Of a stretch of 64,000 bases of DNA, positions 37,716 through 45,913 are shown in pieces. Each line of letters opens with the position of its first letter. Within the stretch, counting starts at the first letter, position 1. The notes under the pieces were generated by a model. It was not told the DNA's origin. It made no database searches and saw only the letters and a program-made list of their open reading frames with translations. The translations under genes and the position numbers were made by a program. This stretch comes from Chryseobacterium gilvum (GTDB lineage: Bacteria > Bacteroidota > Bacteroidia > Flavobacteriales > Weeksellaceae): the NCBI RefSeq assembly GCF_025628965.1, contig NZ_JAOTEN010000001.1, forward strand, positions 1,178,001-1,242,000, written 5' to 3'.

Positions 37716-39350
37716 CTATTTCTTAATTATTTTCGCATTTGCGGTCTTGTTGGAGTCTGTTTTTATGGTGATGAGATAAGCACCCTGAATCAGGTTCTGC
37801 GTGTTGATCTTGGTGACCTTATTCTTTGTTTTTAAACTCTGCAGCTGTCTTCCGCCCATATCATACATGGTAATATCCGCTTCCTTGAAGTCAAACCCGA
37901 TCTCTACATAACAGTAATCAGATACAGGATTCGGGTAGATTCTGATATCCTGCTTTTCGATTAATTGATTCAGCTGTTCATCACCCAGCTTGACGATCTT
38001 CCAGTTTTCTTTTCCGAGTTCCTCGGCGCTGGTTCCGGCTAAGATAATCGAGCCGTCACGGTTGAGTTTCAGATCCGATAACCGCTCCTCCTTCTGTCTT
38101 TTCTCTCCCTTCACATGCTTGCGCCACTGCTCATTCCCGTTCTCATCCAGGTACAGCATCCAGAACGTTTCATCATCCGTTTCTATCCTTCCTTCCGCCT
38201 GCGTGTAGCCGCCCAGAAGAATTCCTTTTGAGCTTTTTTCATCTCCGGTTTTCACTACGTTCATTCCCATCAATACATCCCGGTTTTTAAAGCTGTAGGA
38301 TTTCTGCCATAATTCTTCGCCTCTTTCGTTTAATGCAATCAGCCATACATCGGTCCCTTCTTCAATTCCCACGGTTTTATTGCCTGATCTCTCCGATCTG
38401 GATTCTCCGCCAATAACGTAACCACTTGTTGTTAAAGCCAGTGTTCTTAAATGGTCATCGCCTTTTCCGCCATAGTTCTTTTCCCATTCCACTTTGCCGT
38501 CTTTACTGAGCTTGATGATCCAGTAATCGCCTTCCCCGAAGTTTTCAGATTTTTTTGGATAAGTAATGGGTAATGGGTAATTGGTAATATCTGATGACCC
38601 TCCTTTTGCACTCGAATAGGTATTGCTCATCACTGATTGCTTATTGCTCATATCAGAAGCTCCGCTTCTGGAATAAATGCCGAGTAACGCGCCGCCGTCT
38701 CTGGTGGGAATCATCTTTTCCACCTCATCCATCCCTTTTCCGCCTATGATCAGTTGGGAGGTTTCTTTCCCGTTTTTATCTAATTTCGTGATCCATACAT
38801 CTTTCGAGCCGTAGCCTTTTGCTGAGCTCTGAACATTTCCCGCTACCATAAATCCTAAATCCGTGGTCTGGATGACGGCTTTCGATTCTTCATCGGAAGT
38901 GCTTCCGAGCGTTTTCTGCCATATTTCGTCCCCGAATTCATTCAGCCTGATGAGCCATGCATCTGAGCCGCCTTTGGAGTCTTCTTTTTTATCGAATGAT
39001 TTCCCGGAAAACGAAGTTCCTGCCAAAAGAAACCCGCCTTCCTGCGTGGCTACCGTAGCCGAAAGAAAATCATGGTTCTGGCCCGAGAAATACTTTTCCC
39101 AGGCTTCTTCACCCTGCTGATTGAGCTTTACGACATGGAAATCGTAGCCGCTGTTTTGCTTGCTTTCTGAAGAGAGCTTTTTAGATTGAATCGAGCTGCC
39201 GGTAATAAGGTACTGCTGGTCAATGGTGGTAGTCACCTGCGAGAGGAAATCCTGCGTGGAGGAAGAAATATCTTTCTGCCAAAGTACTTCTTGTGCAGAA
39301 ACGAAGGCAGTGCTGCATACAAGCAGCGCACTGAGAATGTGTTTTTTCAT
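37716..39350 (-). CDS. T9SS-sorted beta-propeller-like secreted protein 2
   Basis: The protein has 544 residues, near identical to the protein at 23.7-25.3 kb apart from a ~31-residue in-frame insertion near residue 232. It has signal peptide, propeller-like repeats (SDAWLIRLNEFGDEIWQK) and the same T9SS type A sorting domain. It leads operon 2 and ends 7 bp before the SpvB-like gene. The surface-exposed protein may anchor or receive the secreted RHS complex; that role is inference. Confidence 0.9.
   Translation of the reverse strand: MKKHILSALLVCSTAFVSAQEVLWQKDISSSTQDFLSQVTTTIDQQYLITGSSIQSKKLSSESKQNSGYDFHVVKLNQQGEEAWEKYFSGQNHDFLSATVATQEGGFLLAGTSFSGKSFDKKEDSKGGSDAWLIRLNEFGDEIWQKTLGSTSDEESKAVIQTTDLGFMVAGNVQSSAKGYGSKDVWITKLDKNGKETSQLIIGGKGMDEVEKMIPTRDGGALLGIYSRSGASDMSNKQSVMSNTYSSAKGGSSDITNYPLPITYPKKSENFGEGDYWIIKLSKDGKVEWEKNYGGKGDDHLRTLALTTSGYVIGGESRSERSGNKTVGIEEGTDVWLIALNERGEELWQKSYSFKNRDVLMGMNVVKTGDEKSSKGILLGGYTQAEGRIETDDETFWMLYLDENGNEQWRKHVKGEKRQKEERLSDLKLNRDGSIILAGTSAEELGKENWKIVKLGDEQLNQLIEKQDIRIYPNPVSDYCYVEIGFDFKEADITMYDMGGRQLQSLKTKNKVTKINTQNLIQGAYLITIKTDSNKTANAKIIKK
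38557..38653. repeat. In-frame repeat insertion inside the T9SS-sorted gene
   Basis: Compared with the paralogue, this block is extra. It contains near-tandem seven-base units AATGGGT, AATGGGT, AATTGGT at 38564-38587 and, near the other end, ATTGCTCATCACTGATTGC then TTATTGCTCAT. Such TAATGGGTAAT and TTGCTCATT strings occur as intergenic repeats in Bacteroidota. The frame is kept. Confidence 0.75.
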
Positions 39351-39460
39351 ATCTGTGTTTTTACAAATGAATGACGGTTATTGTTTTATGGCGCGAATTT
39401 AACTTTTTTTAACAGATACCACAAATTTTTATTTTAAGAGATTGTTACGTGTTGGAAAGG

Positions 39461-39488
39461 TACTATGGGAAAGCGACAGAACGTGGCG
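39461..39488 (-). promoter_or_regulatory. Upstream element of RHS operon 2
   Basis: A block at 39461-39482 matches 25363-25384 upstream of operon 1 at 19 of 22 positions (common core TTCTGTCGC and CCATA). It lies ~111 bp from the start codon, compared with ~102 in operon 1. It is a candidate promoter or regulator site controlling both operons together. Confidence 0.5.
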
Positions 39489-39525
39489 TGTTATAAAAAA
39501 ATTTATATATTATAAGAATAAATCA

Positions 39526-42384
39526 TTACGATGCCACCCCATCAATGAAAACCTCCACAAAATCCTGAACTTTTTGGATAATTCTTTTTCCAATATTATT
39601 TCGTTCTGTAAGTTTTGGTTTTATTTCTAAGAGTTTTAAGGCATCACTCATTTTGGGTATTTTGGAAGTGAAAAGAAAGCTGTCAATCGTTTCTTGGAAT
39701 TTTTCTTTGTTCAGGGATTCTTCTTCGGCAATTTTTTCGAAGGCATCAGTTCTTTCTTTGTTCCAGAAATTATCAAATTCATCACTTACAGCATCGCCGT
39801 CGGGAATATGTGGCAAGTTCTCGTCTATGAATTTTTCAATCAGTTCTTTTTTGCTTCTTAATTGGGCGTCGCCGGATAGGATTTCACGAATTTCTTTTAT
39901 TTTCGCTTCTCGTTTCATTCCTTTTATATCTGCGATATTTGCTAATAGTGAAAGTATATAGCTCACATTGATTTCATCACGGTGGATGAGCTCTAATTCA
40001 AAATCAACATCATCTAAAATGCTAACTTTTCCATCTCCTGGAATTTTAGGATGTGTTGCAGTCCAGATATCAAGATACTTACTTTTATATCCATCAAATT
40101 CAAATTCTGTCATCTCCAATTGGTCAAAATCAAAATCTGTAAATGATTTTAAGACATTCAGAATACGCATCAATTCGCGGAAGGCTGTAACAAATTCAAA
40201 CTTTTCTTGTTCGGTTTGATAAAAGTCAACACTTTGAATTTCGGGTGCAACTAGTTTCAGTTTTTCTAAAGAATTTTTGAAAAGTTCAATATAATCTTCA
40301 ATGGGTTGGATGATTATTTCCTGTATAGCTTCTTTATTAGAAAATAAAGTCACTGCATCATCTGTGGCAGATTTTAAATTGCGAAAACAAACGATATTTC
40401 CTTGCGATTTTTTCTCTCCGATAATTCTGTTGGTTCTGGAAAACGCCTGAATCAATCCGTGGTATTTCAGGTTTTTATCTACAAATAAAGTATTCAATTG
40501 AGGACTGTCAAATCCTGTCAAAAACATATTGACTACAATAATCAAATCAACTTCTTTGTTTCTGACTCTTTTCGCAATGTCATTGTAATAATTATAAAAA
40601 TTCTGGCTGTCTTTCGTAGAAAAATTGGTTCCGAACATTTCGTTATAATGACCAATATATCGATCTAAAACAGTCCTGCTATGTGAATCACCATATTTTG
40701 CAGGTGGCTCCGCAACCATCGACAAAACATCTTCTTCCTGATAATTTCCGTCTGCATCATTATTCTCTTCATTAGTTCCATAACTGAATATGGTTGCAAT
40801 TTTCAGATTGTGTTTTCCCTCTTCTTTTTTCTTTTGGAAAAGGTCATAATATTTCTGCAAAACATCTATGCTACTCACACAAAACATTGCATTGAATGTT
40901 TTCTGATGGGTTTTTCTATCGTGTTCGGTTATAATGTAATCGGTGATTTTCTCCAGACGCTTTGGACTTGCTAGTAATTCTTGAGTATCAATAGCTTCAA
41001 CTTCCATATCTATATAAGTATTACTACCTTCCTTTTCTTTGTATCTGCCGACATATTCTACAGAGAATTTCAAAACATTTTCATCTCTAATAGCATCTGT
41101 AATCACGTATTTATGCAGACATTCTTTGAAAAGCATATTTGTAGTGGCAGAAATTCCATTTATTTTTCCAACCGAATTCACTTCCGAAATTGGCGTTCCG
41201 GTAAAGCCAATCATTTGCGCTTTTTCGAAATATTTCTTAATATTTTGATGCGTTTCTCCGAACTGACTTCTGTGGCATTCATCAAAAATGAATACGACTT
41301 TTTTGTCTTTTAGTCTATCTATTTTTTTGCCGTGTTTTTCTTTGGTAATGGCAGTATTTAGCTTTTGTAAGGTTGTAACAATTAGTTTTGTATTATCAGA
41401 AAGTTGCTTTACGAGATGTGCCGTATTTTCCGTAGCATCTACGCTGTCTTTTTCAAAAGCATCAAATTCTTTTTGCGTTTGATAATCCAAATCTTTCCTG
41501 TCTACCACAAAAACAACTTTTTCCACTTTAGGAATTTCTTTCAAAATCTGACTTGCTTTGAAAGAAGTTAATGTTTTCCCTGAGCCTGTTGTATGCCAAA
41601 TAAATCCATTGTTATCGGTATTTCTAACCCTTTCAACAATTTTTTCTACCGCATAATATTGGTACGGTCGAAGAACCATTAAAATTTTATAGGTTTGATT
41701 CAGTACAATATATTTCGTAATCATCTTGGCAATGTGACAAGGCTCTAAAAATGCCTGTGCAAAATCTTCAAGTTGTGTGATATTATTATTGTGTTCGTCT
41801 GACCAGAAGAAAGTTTGTTTAAAACTCTGCTTGGCGTTATTGGAATAATACTTTGTATTGACACCATTACTTATAACAAATAACTGAACGTAATTGAATA
41901 AACCTTTTCCCGAATTAAATGACTGATGATGATAGCGGTTGATTTGGTTGAAAGCCTCTTTCATTTCCAAACCACGGCGTTTGAGCTCTATCTGAACCAA
42001 AGGCAAACCGTTGATTAGAATCGTGACATCGTAACGGTTTTTATAATCTCCTTCCTGAGCAATTTGATTTGTGACTTGGAATTGATTCTGACACCAGCTT
42101 TCCTGATTGATGAATTCTATCCATTCCGAAGTTCCATCATCTTTAGTAAACTGAAATCGGTCACGCAATATTTTAGCTTTCTCAAAAACATTCCCTTTGG
42201 CAAGATGATTTAGAATCTTTTCAAATTCTTTATTGGAAAATTGTTTTTTATTATGAATTTCGAGCTGAGTTTTTAGGTTGATAATCAAATCTGCTTCATT
42301 GCAAATCCTGACTGGCTTATGACCTAAATGCTGTAATTGTTCTACTAATTTCTGTTCAAGAATATATTCGGGCTGGCTGGACAT
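39526..42384 (-). CDS. hsdR: Type I restriction enzyme R subunit
   Basis: The protein has 952 residues. The N-terminal nuclease half has YDVTILINGLPLVQIELKRRG, the PD-(D/E)xK pattern that cuts DNA after translocation. Next comes an SF2 motor with Walker A TTGSGKT and DECH box (FDECHRSQFGE), GFTGTPI, and later helicase motifs (FLTGFDSPQLNTLFVDK, IQAFSRTNRI). The C-terminal ~250 residues are helical and bind the methylase core. It is separated from hsdS/hsdM by the recombinase and inverton. Confidence 0.95.
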   Translation of the reverse strand: MSSQPEYILEQKLVEQLQHLGHKPVRICNEADLIINLKTQLEIHNKKQFSNKEFEKILNHLAKGNVFEKAKILRDRFQFTKDDGTSEWIEFINQESWCQNQFQVTNQIAQEGDYKNRYDVTILINGLPLVQIELKRRGLEMKEAFNQINRYHHQSFNSGKGLFNYVQLFVISNGVNTKYYSNNAKQSFKQTFFWSDEHNNNITQLEDFAQAFLEPCHIAKMITKYIVLNQTYKILMVLRPYQYYAVEKIVERVRNTDNNGFIWHTTGSGKTLTSFKASQILKEIPKVEKVVFVVDRKDLDYQTQKEFDAFEKDSVDATENTAHLVKQLSDNTKLIVTTLQKLNTAITKEKHGKKIDRLKDKKVVFIFDECHRSQFGETHQNIKKYFEKAQMIGFTGTPISEVNSVGKINGISATTNMLFKECLHKYVITDAIRDENVLKFSVEYVGRYKEKEGSNTYIDMEVEAIDTQELLASPKRLEKITDYIITEHDRKTHQKTFNAMFCVSSIDVLQKYYDLFQKKKEEGKHNLKIATIFSYGTNEENNDADGNYQEEDVLSMVAEPPAKYGDSHSRTVLDRYIGHYNEMFGTNFSTKDSQNFYNYYNDIAKRVRNKEVDLIIVVNMFLTGFDSPQLNTLFVDKNLKYHGLIQAFSRTNRIIGEKKSQGNIVCFRNLKSATDDAVTLFSNKEAIQEIIIQPIEDYIELFKNSLEKLKLVAPEIQSVDFYQTEQEKFEFVTAFRELMRILNVLKSFTDFDFDQLEMTEFEFDGYKSKYLDIWTATHPKIPGDGKVSILDDVDFELELIHRDEINVSYILSLLANIADIKGMKREAKIKEIREILSGDAQLRSKKELIEKFIDENLPHIPDGDAVSDEFDNFWNKERTDAFEKIAEEESLNKEKFQETIDSFLFTSKIPKMSDALKLLEIKPKLTERNNIGKRIIQKVQDFVEVFIDGVAS

Positions 42385-42413
42385 TTTTGCGTTTACAAGT
42401 TTTATGGTTAAAA

Positions 42414-42446
42414 AACATTGTCAGAGTTTCAAACTCTGACAATGTT
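42414..42446 (-). terminator. Large perfect hairpin between recombinase and hsdR
   Basis: Sixteen-base perfect arms (42414-42429 and 42431-42446) around a single base are followed on the minus strand by T residues. It should end the recombinase transcript and isolate hsdR. Confidence 0.8.
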
Positions 42447-42490
42447 GTTAATAGTTTTATCAAATCTAACAAAAAATATCATAACTAAAA

Positions 42491-43417
42491 CTATTTAAGT
42501 GCTTTAAACATTTGATCTATTGCTTTTTTCTTCTGTTCTAGATTTGGATGCACATAAAGATTCAATGTTGTACTGATATTGGAATGACCCAGCAGGACAC
42601 TCACCGTTTTATAATCACATTTGCTTTCAATGCATCGGGTTGCAAAACTATGACGCAATCCGTGGAATTTAATTTCCGGGATTTCCAGTTGTTTCATCAG
42701 ATTTTTATAATAGCTCCGGTAAGTTCTTGGCTCAGTTGGTTTAGCATCATTTGTCAAGACAAAAAACAAAGGATTCACAATCTTTTTAAAAGGCTTCAAC
42801 ATTCGCAAAAGGTCTCTACTCATTGGAACTTCACGTATTGAGTTCTTGGTTTTTGGTGTATCGAGAAGCAATTCTGTTCTGCGTTTGCCATCTTCGATAA
42901 TGTAGATTCGCTGAATGGTTTTTCTGATGTTGATAATCCCGTTATCCGTATCAATATCTTCCCAAGTGAGTGCGCAAATTTCGCCAATCCGCATTCCAGA
43001 ACAAAGACAAATATAAACCCCCAGATTCCGGAATGTAAAATGCTCTTGAATATAATTCATCACTTTTTTCTGATGAGTTCTGGTCAGAACTTCAATACTT
43101 TGATTTTCCCTAACGGTTGGATATTGAATATCGAATGGCGTGTATTGAATCCATTTATATTTTGCCCCAAATTTCATTACCATTTTCAAAACGATAAGCA
43201 CATCTTTGATGCTTTTCTGGCTCAATCCCTGTTCCAATTTTTGAAAAACAAATTGCTGAACTTCCTCTTCTTCTATGCTATTTACTTCTGCAAATTTGGG
43301 TAGCAAATGGTTCTCCAGCAAAAGCACGTAAGCCGAAAAACTTGATTTTTTCACATAAAGTTGTTTGTCTTTTTTCCATATTTCTACGATTTGAGCAAAT
43401 GTTTTTTGTGTCGTCAT
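42491..43417 (-). CDS. Tyrosine recombinase linked to hsdS inversion
   Basis: The protein has 308 residues. It has an N-terminal SAM-like core-binding domain and a C-terminal catalytic domain with Arg in CSGMRIGEICALTWEDID, HGLRHSFATR (H-x-x-R), LLGHSNISTT and the tyrosine in LNLYVHP. Recombinases of this kind sit in type I R-M loci of Bacteroidota and other bacteria and flip hsdS. The inverted repeat begins ~120 bp to its right, so it is the likely invertase. It could alternatively be a decayed integrase. Confidence 0.9.
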   Translation of the reverse strand: MTTQKTFAQIVEIWKKDKQLYVKKSSFSAYVLLLENHLLPKFAEVNSIEEEEVQQFVFQKLEQGLSQKSIKDVLIVLKMVMKFGAKYKWIQYTPFDIQYPTVRENQSIEVLTRTHQKKVMNYIQEHFTFRNLGVYICLCSGMRIGEICALTWEDIDTDNGIINIRKTIQRIYIIEDGKRRTELLLDTPKTKNSIREVPMSRDLLRMLKPFKKIVNPLFFVLTNDAKPTEPRTYRSYYKNLMKQLEIPEIKFHGLRHSFATRCIESKCDYKTVSVLLGHSNISTTLNLYVHPNLEQKKKAIDQMFKALK

Positions 43418-43432
43418 AATTTTCTTCTGATT

Positions 43433-43450
43433 TTAAGATTAAAATCTTAA
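43433..43450. promoter_or_regulatory. Palindrome upstream of the recombinase
   Basis: TTAAGATT and AATCTTAA are perfect arms separated by AA, 16 bp upstream of the recombinase start. It is a possible operator or recombinase binding site. Confidence 0.4.
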
Positions 43451-43524
43451 AGATAGAGCCTTTGCAAATTATCTTCCGCAGATTAAATTGATGGTAAATA
43501 TTCTCTCTAATCTATTTAAAGAGG

Positions 43525-44667
43525 ATGAAAAATCTGAATTTCCCAAATTTGCGATTTCCTGGGTTTTATGGAGAGTGGGAGATGAAAAAAATTGGCGAAG
43601 TTGCGGAAATCAAAACCGGAAACAAAGACACTCAAAATAAAGTCGAAAATGGAATTTATCCATTTTTTGTTAGGTCAAACAGTGTTGAAAAAATAAACAG
43701 TTATTCGTATGATGGTGAAGCAATTTTGACTTCTGGTGATGGAGTTGGAGTTGGGAAAAATTTTCATTATATAAATGGGCGATTTGATTTTCATCAAAGA
43801 GTTTATTCGATTAGAAATTTTAAGGAAGGATTTGACGGGAAATATATATACAGTATTTTTTCTGAAAAATTTTACGATAGAGTAATGCGTTTAAGTGCAA
43901 AAAACTCTGTTGATTCTGTTAGAATGAGTATGATTTCAGAAATGAAACTTTCATTTCCTATGTTGAGTGAGCAACAAAAAATTGCTTCATTTTTATCATT
44001 TATAAATGAGAGAATCATAACCCAAAAGAAAATAATTGAGGATTTACAAATAACTAAGAAAATTATATCTACAAGATTGTTTAATAAGGGATTTTCTTAT
44101 ATAGACAATTATAATTTTAAACGACTTGGAGATTTAACTTATGTAGTCAACAAGAAAAATAAGAAAAATCTTAAATTGCCTGTTTATTCTATAAATAATA
44201 AAAAAGGATTTGTAAAACAATCCGTACAATTTGAAGGTATCGATAGTGATGAAAGAGGTTATGATATATCTTTATATAAAATTATAGATAAAAAAACTTT
44301 TGCATATAATCCAGCTAGAATAAATGTTGGATCAATTGGTTACAATAGAAATTTAGAAAATATTATTATAAGTTCTTTGTATGTGTGCTTTAAAACTACA
44401 GAGGAGGTAAATGATGAATTTCTATTTCAATATCTTAAAACTGATTTATTTAAAAAAGATGTTTTAAGAAATGTTGAAGGCGGGGTTAGAGATTACTTGT
44501 TTTATGAAAACTTCTCAAGAATAAAAGTAAATTTACCTAATATTGATATTCAAAATAAAATTGCAAATTTTTTAAAGCTTTTTGATGAAAAACTCACTTT
44601 AGAAAATGAATTATTAACAAATTACGAAAATCAAAAAAAGTATTTACTTGCCAATTTATTCGTCTAA
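43525..44667 (+). CDS. hsdS: Type I specificity subunit HsdS, alternative copy
   Basis: The protein has 380 residues with two target-recognition halves. Residues ~5-172 (from FPNLRFPGFYGEWEMKK to NERIITQKKII) are identical to the opposite-strand hsdS. After that the sequence differs (DLQITKKIISTRLF, then a distinct second recognition domain) and ends NYENQKKYLLANLFV. It is oriented away from hsdM, so it is either expressed from its own start or serves as the silent donor until inversion. Confidence 0.92.
   Translation: MKNLNFPNLRFPGFYGEWEMKKIGEVAEIKTGNKDTQNKVENGIYPFFVRSNSVEKINSYSYDGEAILTSGDGVGVGKNFHYINGRFDFHQRVYSIRNFKEGFDGKYIYSIFSEKFYDRVMRLSAKNSVDSVRMSMISEMKLSFPMLSEQQKIASFLSFINERIITQKKIIEDLQITKKIISTRLFNKGFSYIDNYNFKRLGDLTYVVNKKNKKNLKLPVYSINNKKGFVKQSVQFEGIDSDERGYDISLYKIIDKKTFAYNPARINVGSIGYNRNLENIIISSLYVCFKTTEEVNDEFLFQYLKTDLFKKDVLRNVEGGVRDYLFYENFSRIKVNLPNIDIQNKIANFLKLFDEKLTLENELLTNYENQKKYLLANLFV
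43537..44039. repeat. Left arm of ~503-bp inverted repeat in hsdS inverton
   Basis: This block equals the reverse complement of 45324-45826. Both ends were located by reading the bases, and the encoded residues are identical throughout. It spans the first target-recognition domain of hsdS. Confidence 0.9.
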
Positions 44668-44689
44668 AACATAGCCTTGTCAAGGTTTT

Positions 44690-45853
44690 TTAAGCAAAAA
44701 GATTGACCAAAAGGTATTTCTTTTGAGTTTCGTATTGAGCTAAAATTTTCTTTTCCGTTTCTATTTTTTCTTCGATGGAAGAAAAAAAGTTTGCTATTTT
44801 ATTCTGTTCTTCCAATGAAGGAAACGGTAATTCAATTTCAGAGAAATATGCATAACTTATCATCTTACCATCTCTTATTCCTTCAAGTTTTTTATTTAAC
44901 AACTTGATATAAGATTCTGATTTTAGAAAATATTTATAAAACTGAGAGTTTATTGGTATTTTATTTTTCAATATAATGTAAGCCGGACTACATATACCCT
45001 CATAATTAGAATATTCGATACCTCCTTGAAAACTTCTAAGGCTAATGATAAAATCACCTATTTCAACTATTTTATAACTTTCAACACTTTTTTCAGTTAC
45101 TGAAACTTTGTAGTCTATTAGGTCTCTTGGTATTGCACCGTATTCTTGAGTAATAGCAAGAATTGGTAAATCAGAATTATGATTCTTGTTTGTCACACTC
45201 TTAAAGACTTCGTTTCCTAATTTTATTTTCCACTTCGAAAAATCTAAATTTTGTTCATTTTTTAATCTTAGTTTTTGAGTAAAAAGTTTATAAATTACAC
45301 CTTTGAATAATAATTCTAAGTTGTCAATTATTTTCTTTTGGGTTATGATTCTCTCATTTATAAATGATAAAAATGAAGCAATTTTTTGTTGCTCACTCAA
45401 CATAGGAAATGAAAGTTTCATTTCTGAAATCATACTCATTCTAACAGAATCAACAGAGTTTTTTGCACTTAAACGCATTACTCTATCGTAAAATTTTTCA
45501 GAAAAAATACTGTATATATATTTCCCGTCAAATCCTTCCTTAAAATTTCTAATCGAATAAACTCTTTGATGAAAATCAAATCGCCCATTTATATAATGAA
45601 AATTTTTCCCAACTCCAACTCCATCACCAGAAGTCAAAATTGCTTCACCATCATACGAATAACTGTTTATTTTTTCAACACTGTTTGACCTAACAAAAAA
45701 TGGATAAATTCCATTTTCGACTTTATTTTGAGTGTCTTTGTTTCCGGTTTTGATTTCCGCAACTTCGCCAATTTTTTTCATCTCCCACTCTCCATAAAAC
45801 CCAGGAAATCGCAAATTTGGGAAATTTCTGATACTTTTATTTTTTTCTGTCAT
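44690..45853 (-). CDS. hsdS: Type I specificity subunit HsdS, copy oriented with hsdM
   Basis: The protein has 387 residues. The first recognition domain is shared with the + copy; the second differs (NLELLFKGVIYKLFTQ, GNEVFKSVTNKNHN, ending YETQKKYLLVNLFA). It lies 60 bp after hsdM on the same strand, so this is the copy expected to be expressed with the methylase now. HsdS reads two half-sites and guides HsdM and HsdR. Inversion would swap its second half with the other gene. Confidence 0.93.
   Translation of the reverse strand: MTEKNKSIRNFPNLRFPGFYGEWEMKKIGEVAEIKTGNKDTQNKVENGIYPFFVRSNSVEKINSYSYDGEAILTSGDGVGVGKNFHYINGRFDFHQRVYSIRNFKEGFDGKYIYSIFSEKFYDRVMRLSAKNSVDSVRMSMISEMKLSFPMLSEQQKIASFLSFINERIITQKKIIDNLELLFKGVIYKLFTQKLRLKNEQNLDFSKWKIKLGNEVFKSVTNKNHNSDLPILAITQEYGAIPRDLIDYKVSVTEKSVESYKIVEIGDFIISLRSFQGGIEYSNYEGICSPAYIILKNKIPINSQFYKYFLKSESYIKLLNKKLEGIRDGKMISYAYFSEIELPFPSLEEQNKIANFFSSIEEKIETEKKILAQYETQKKYLLVNLFA
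45324..45826. repeat. Right arm of ~503-bp inverted repeat in hsdS inverton
   Basis: This is the partner of 43537-44039. Recombination between arms would invert the ~1.28-kb interval 44040-45323 that holds both second recognition domains. Confidence 0.9.
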
Positions 45854-45913
45854 CTTGATAATTTATTGTTACTGCTATAAAAATTAAGGATATTCTAAAG
45901 TCAAAAAAAAAAT

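Noticed and set aside
42414..42446. Possible transposon terminal repeat
   Set aside because: It is a single hairpin with T residues, better explained as a terminator, and no transposase lies beside it.
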